Below are positions 8,286-8,725 of a stretch of 8,725 nucleotides of DNA, in pieces (position 1 is the first letter of the stretch; the number at the start of each line of letters is the position of its first letter). The stretch comes from Terriglobales bacterium. GTDB taxonomy: Bacteria > Acidobacteriota > Terriglobia > Terriglobales > Gp1-AA117. The position numbers and the translations under genes are program-made. The notes under the pieces are model-generated. The model was not told the origin of the DNA and searched no databases. It worked only from the letters and a program-made list of their open reading frames with translations. The stretch spans positions 1-8,725 of the forward strand of contig JASLFF010000051.1 in assembly GCA_030150795.1 (NCBI GenBank). Direction: 5' to 3'.

Positions 8286-8408
8286 CAGGCTTTCTTTTGG
8301 GTCTGAAAGTGAACTCTTACATCTCAGATACTAACGGAAAGTCTTGTCAGCGCGCACGAACTGGTCCGATCAGCCAGGCGTTCGGTTGCAAATTTCTAGA
8401 GCATCAAC
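8286..8408 (-). promoter_or_regulatory. Likely promoter region of the peptidase-accB-accC operon
   Basis: This 123-nt gap lies between the secretin terminator and the peptidase start, so a promoter is expected here. A CTGACA box occurs on the minus strand around 8344-8349, but no -10 at normal spacing was found (TATCTG lies only 14 nt after it). The exact site is not resolved. Confidence 0.3.
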
Positions 8409-8441
8409 AAAAAAGCCCGGGGACTCTTGCAATCCCCGGGC
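8409..8441 (-). terminator. Strong intrinsic terminator after the secretin gene
   Basis: On the minus strand a perfect 9-bp GC-rich stem (8433-8441 with 8415-8423) closes a 9-nt loop and is followed directly by six T (8409-8414). It lies 15 nt after the secretin stop codon. This is a textbook Rho-independent terminator and the clearest regulatory signal in the window. It should separate the pilus operon from the peptidase-accB-accC genes. Confidence 0.92.
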
Positions 8442-8456
8442 ATCCAATGCGCATTA

Positions 8457-8725
8457 CTAGGTTTGAATAATTTTTGGAGTGATAAAGAAGATCAGCTCCG
8501 CGGTTGAAGTGTTGACCAAACTGTGCTTGAACAGATTGCCCAGGAAAGGAATGCTGCCGAGCAATGGCACCTGTGCAATAGCTACGCTGTTCTGGGTTTG
8601 GATTACTCCGCCAATCACAACCGTGCCGCCGTCAGAGACCAGAACCTGCGTGGTCGCCTGTTGCGTGTTCAGCGTTGGGTTCAACTGTTGGCCGGACACT
8701 CGGCTGAAGTCAGGCACCGTATTTT
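8457..8725 (-). CDS. pilQ: Secretin C-terminus (PilQ/GspD family), N-terminus beyond the window
   Basis: The last 88 residues of an outer-membrane secretin, which forms the multimeric gated channel for type IV pili or type II secretion. The visible part is the end of the secretin domain: TQVLVSDGGTVVIGGVIQ, then the signature VPLLGSIPFLGNLFK, then the final strand ELIFFITPKII before the stop at 8457. These are family-defining. Upstream residues continue in frame to the window edge, so the GTG at 8717 is an internal valine and not a start. PilQ is preferred to GspD because PilQ commonly ends within a few residues of the ITPKII strand, as here, whereas GspD usually has an additional C-terminal S-domain. 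The choice is not certain without the N-terminal domains. It is probably the last gene of a pilus operon, given the terminator directly after it. Confidence 0.9.
   Translation of the reverse strand, partial: NTVPDFSRVSGQQLNPTLNTQQATTQVLVSDGGTVVIGGVIQTQNSVAIAQVPLLGSIPFLGNLFKHSLVNTSTAELIFFITPKIIQT

Noticed and set aside
7674..8306. Open frame of 210 codons on the plus strand
   Set aside because: Antisense to the M24 peptidase gene; composition is that of a shadow frame.
8457..8717. GTG at 8717 as the start of an 86-residue protein
   Set aside because: The frame stays open to the window edge and the sequence is the end of a secretin, so this is an internal valine.

Overview
This window most likely comes from a member of the Acidobacteriota, probably class Terriglobia (Koribacter or Sulfotelmatobacter-like). 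That placement is an inference. It rests on moderately GC-rich coding DNA, a PilQ-type secretin next to an M24 peptidase-accB-accC run, and a large secreted protein ending in an Ig-like domain plus a PxKF domain, an architecture I associate with soil Acidobacteria. No rRNA, tRNA, CRISPR array or insertion sequence was seen. Every gene I support lies on the minus strand, so transcription runs from the right edge to the left.

Right part (8725 to about 5070): the C-terminal end of a type IV pilus or type II secretion secretin enters from the edge and ends at a strong intrinsic terminator (8409-8441). An Xaa-Pro peptidase (M24), accB (biotin carboxyl carrier protein) and accC (biotin carboxylase) follow as a likely operon with gaps of 69 and 97 nt. 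The operon closes at a weaker hairpin plus U-tract (5074-5098). AccC carboxylates the biotin carried on AccB, the first half-reaction of acetyl-CoA carboxylase in fatty acid synthesis. The carboxyltransferase genes accA and accD are not here.

Middle part (about 5020 to 4403): a possible 65-residue protein of unknown function with a strong Shine-Dalgarno site, followed by an AT-rich stretch (about 35% G+C by hand count over 4441-4740) with no gene. At its left end this stretch holds an inverted repeat overlapping a candidate promoter for the next gene.

Left part (4402 to 1): a 1007-residue exported mosaic protein of unknown role with a signal peptide, a proline tract, a hydrophobic hairpin, a helical Ala/Gln-rich region, a beta-rich domain, an Ig-like domain and a PxKF domain, followed by a hairpin terminator. 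Then come a 76-residue two-helix membrane protein and an NADPH-dependent aldo/keto reductase that runs off the left edge. The least understood locus is the 1007-residue protein together with its AT-rich upstream region. The other genes are ordinary housekeeping or metabolic genes.
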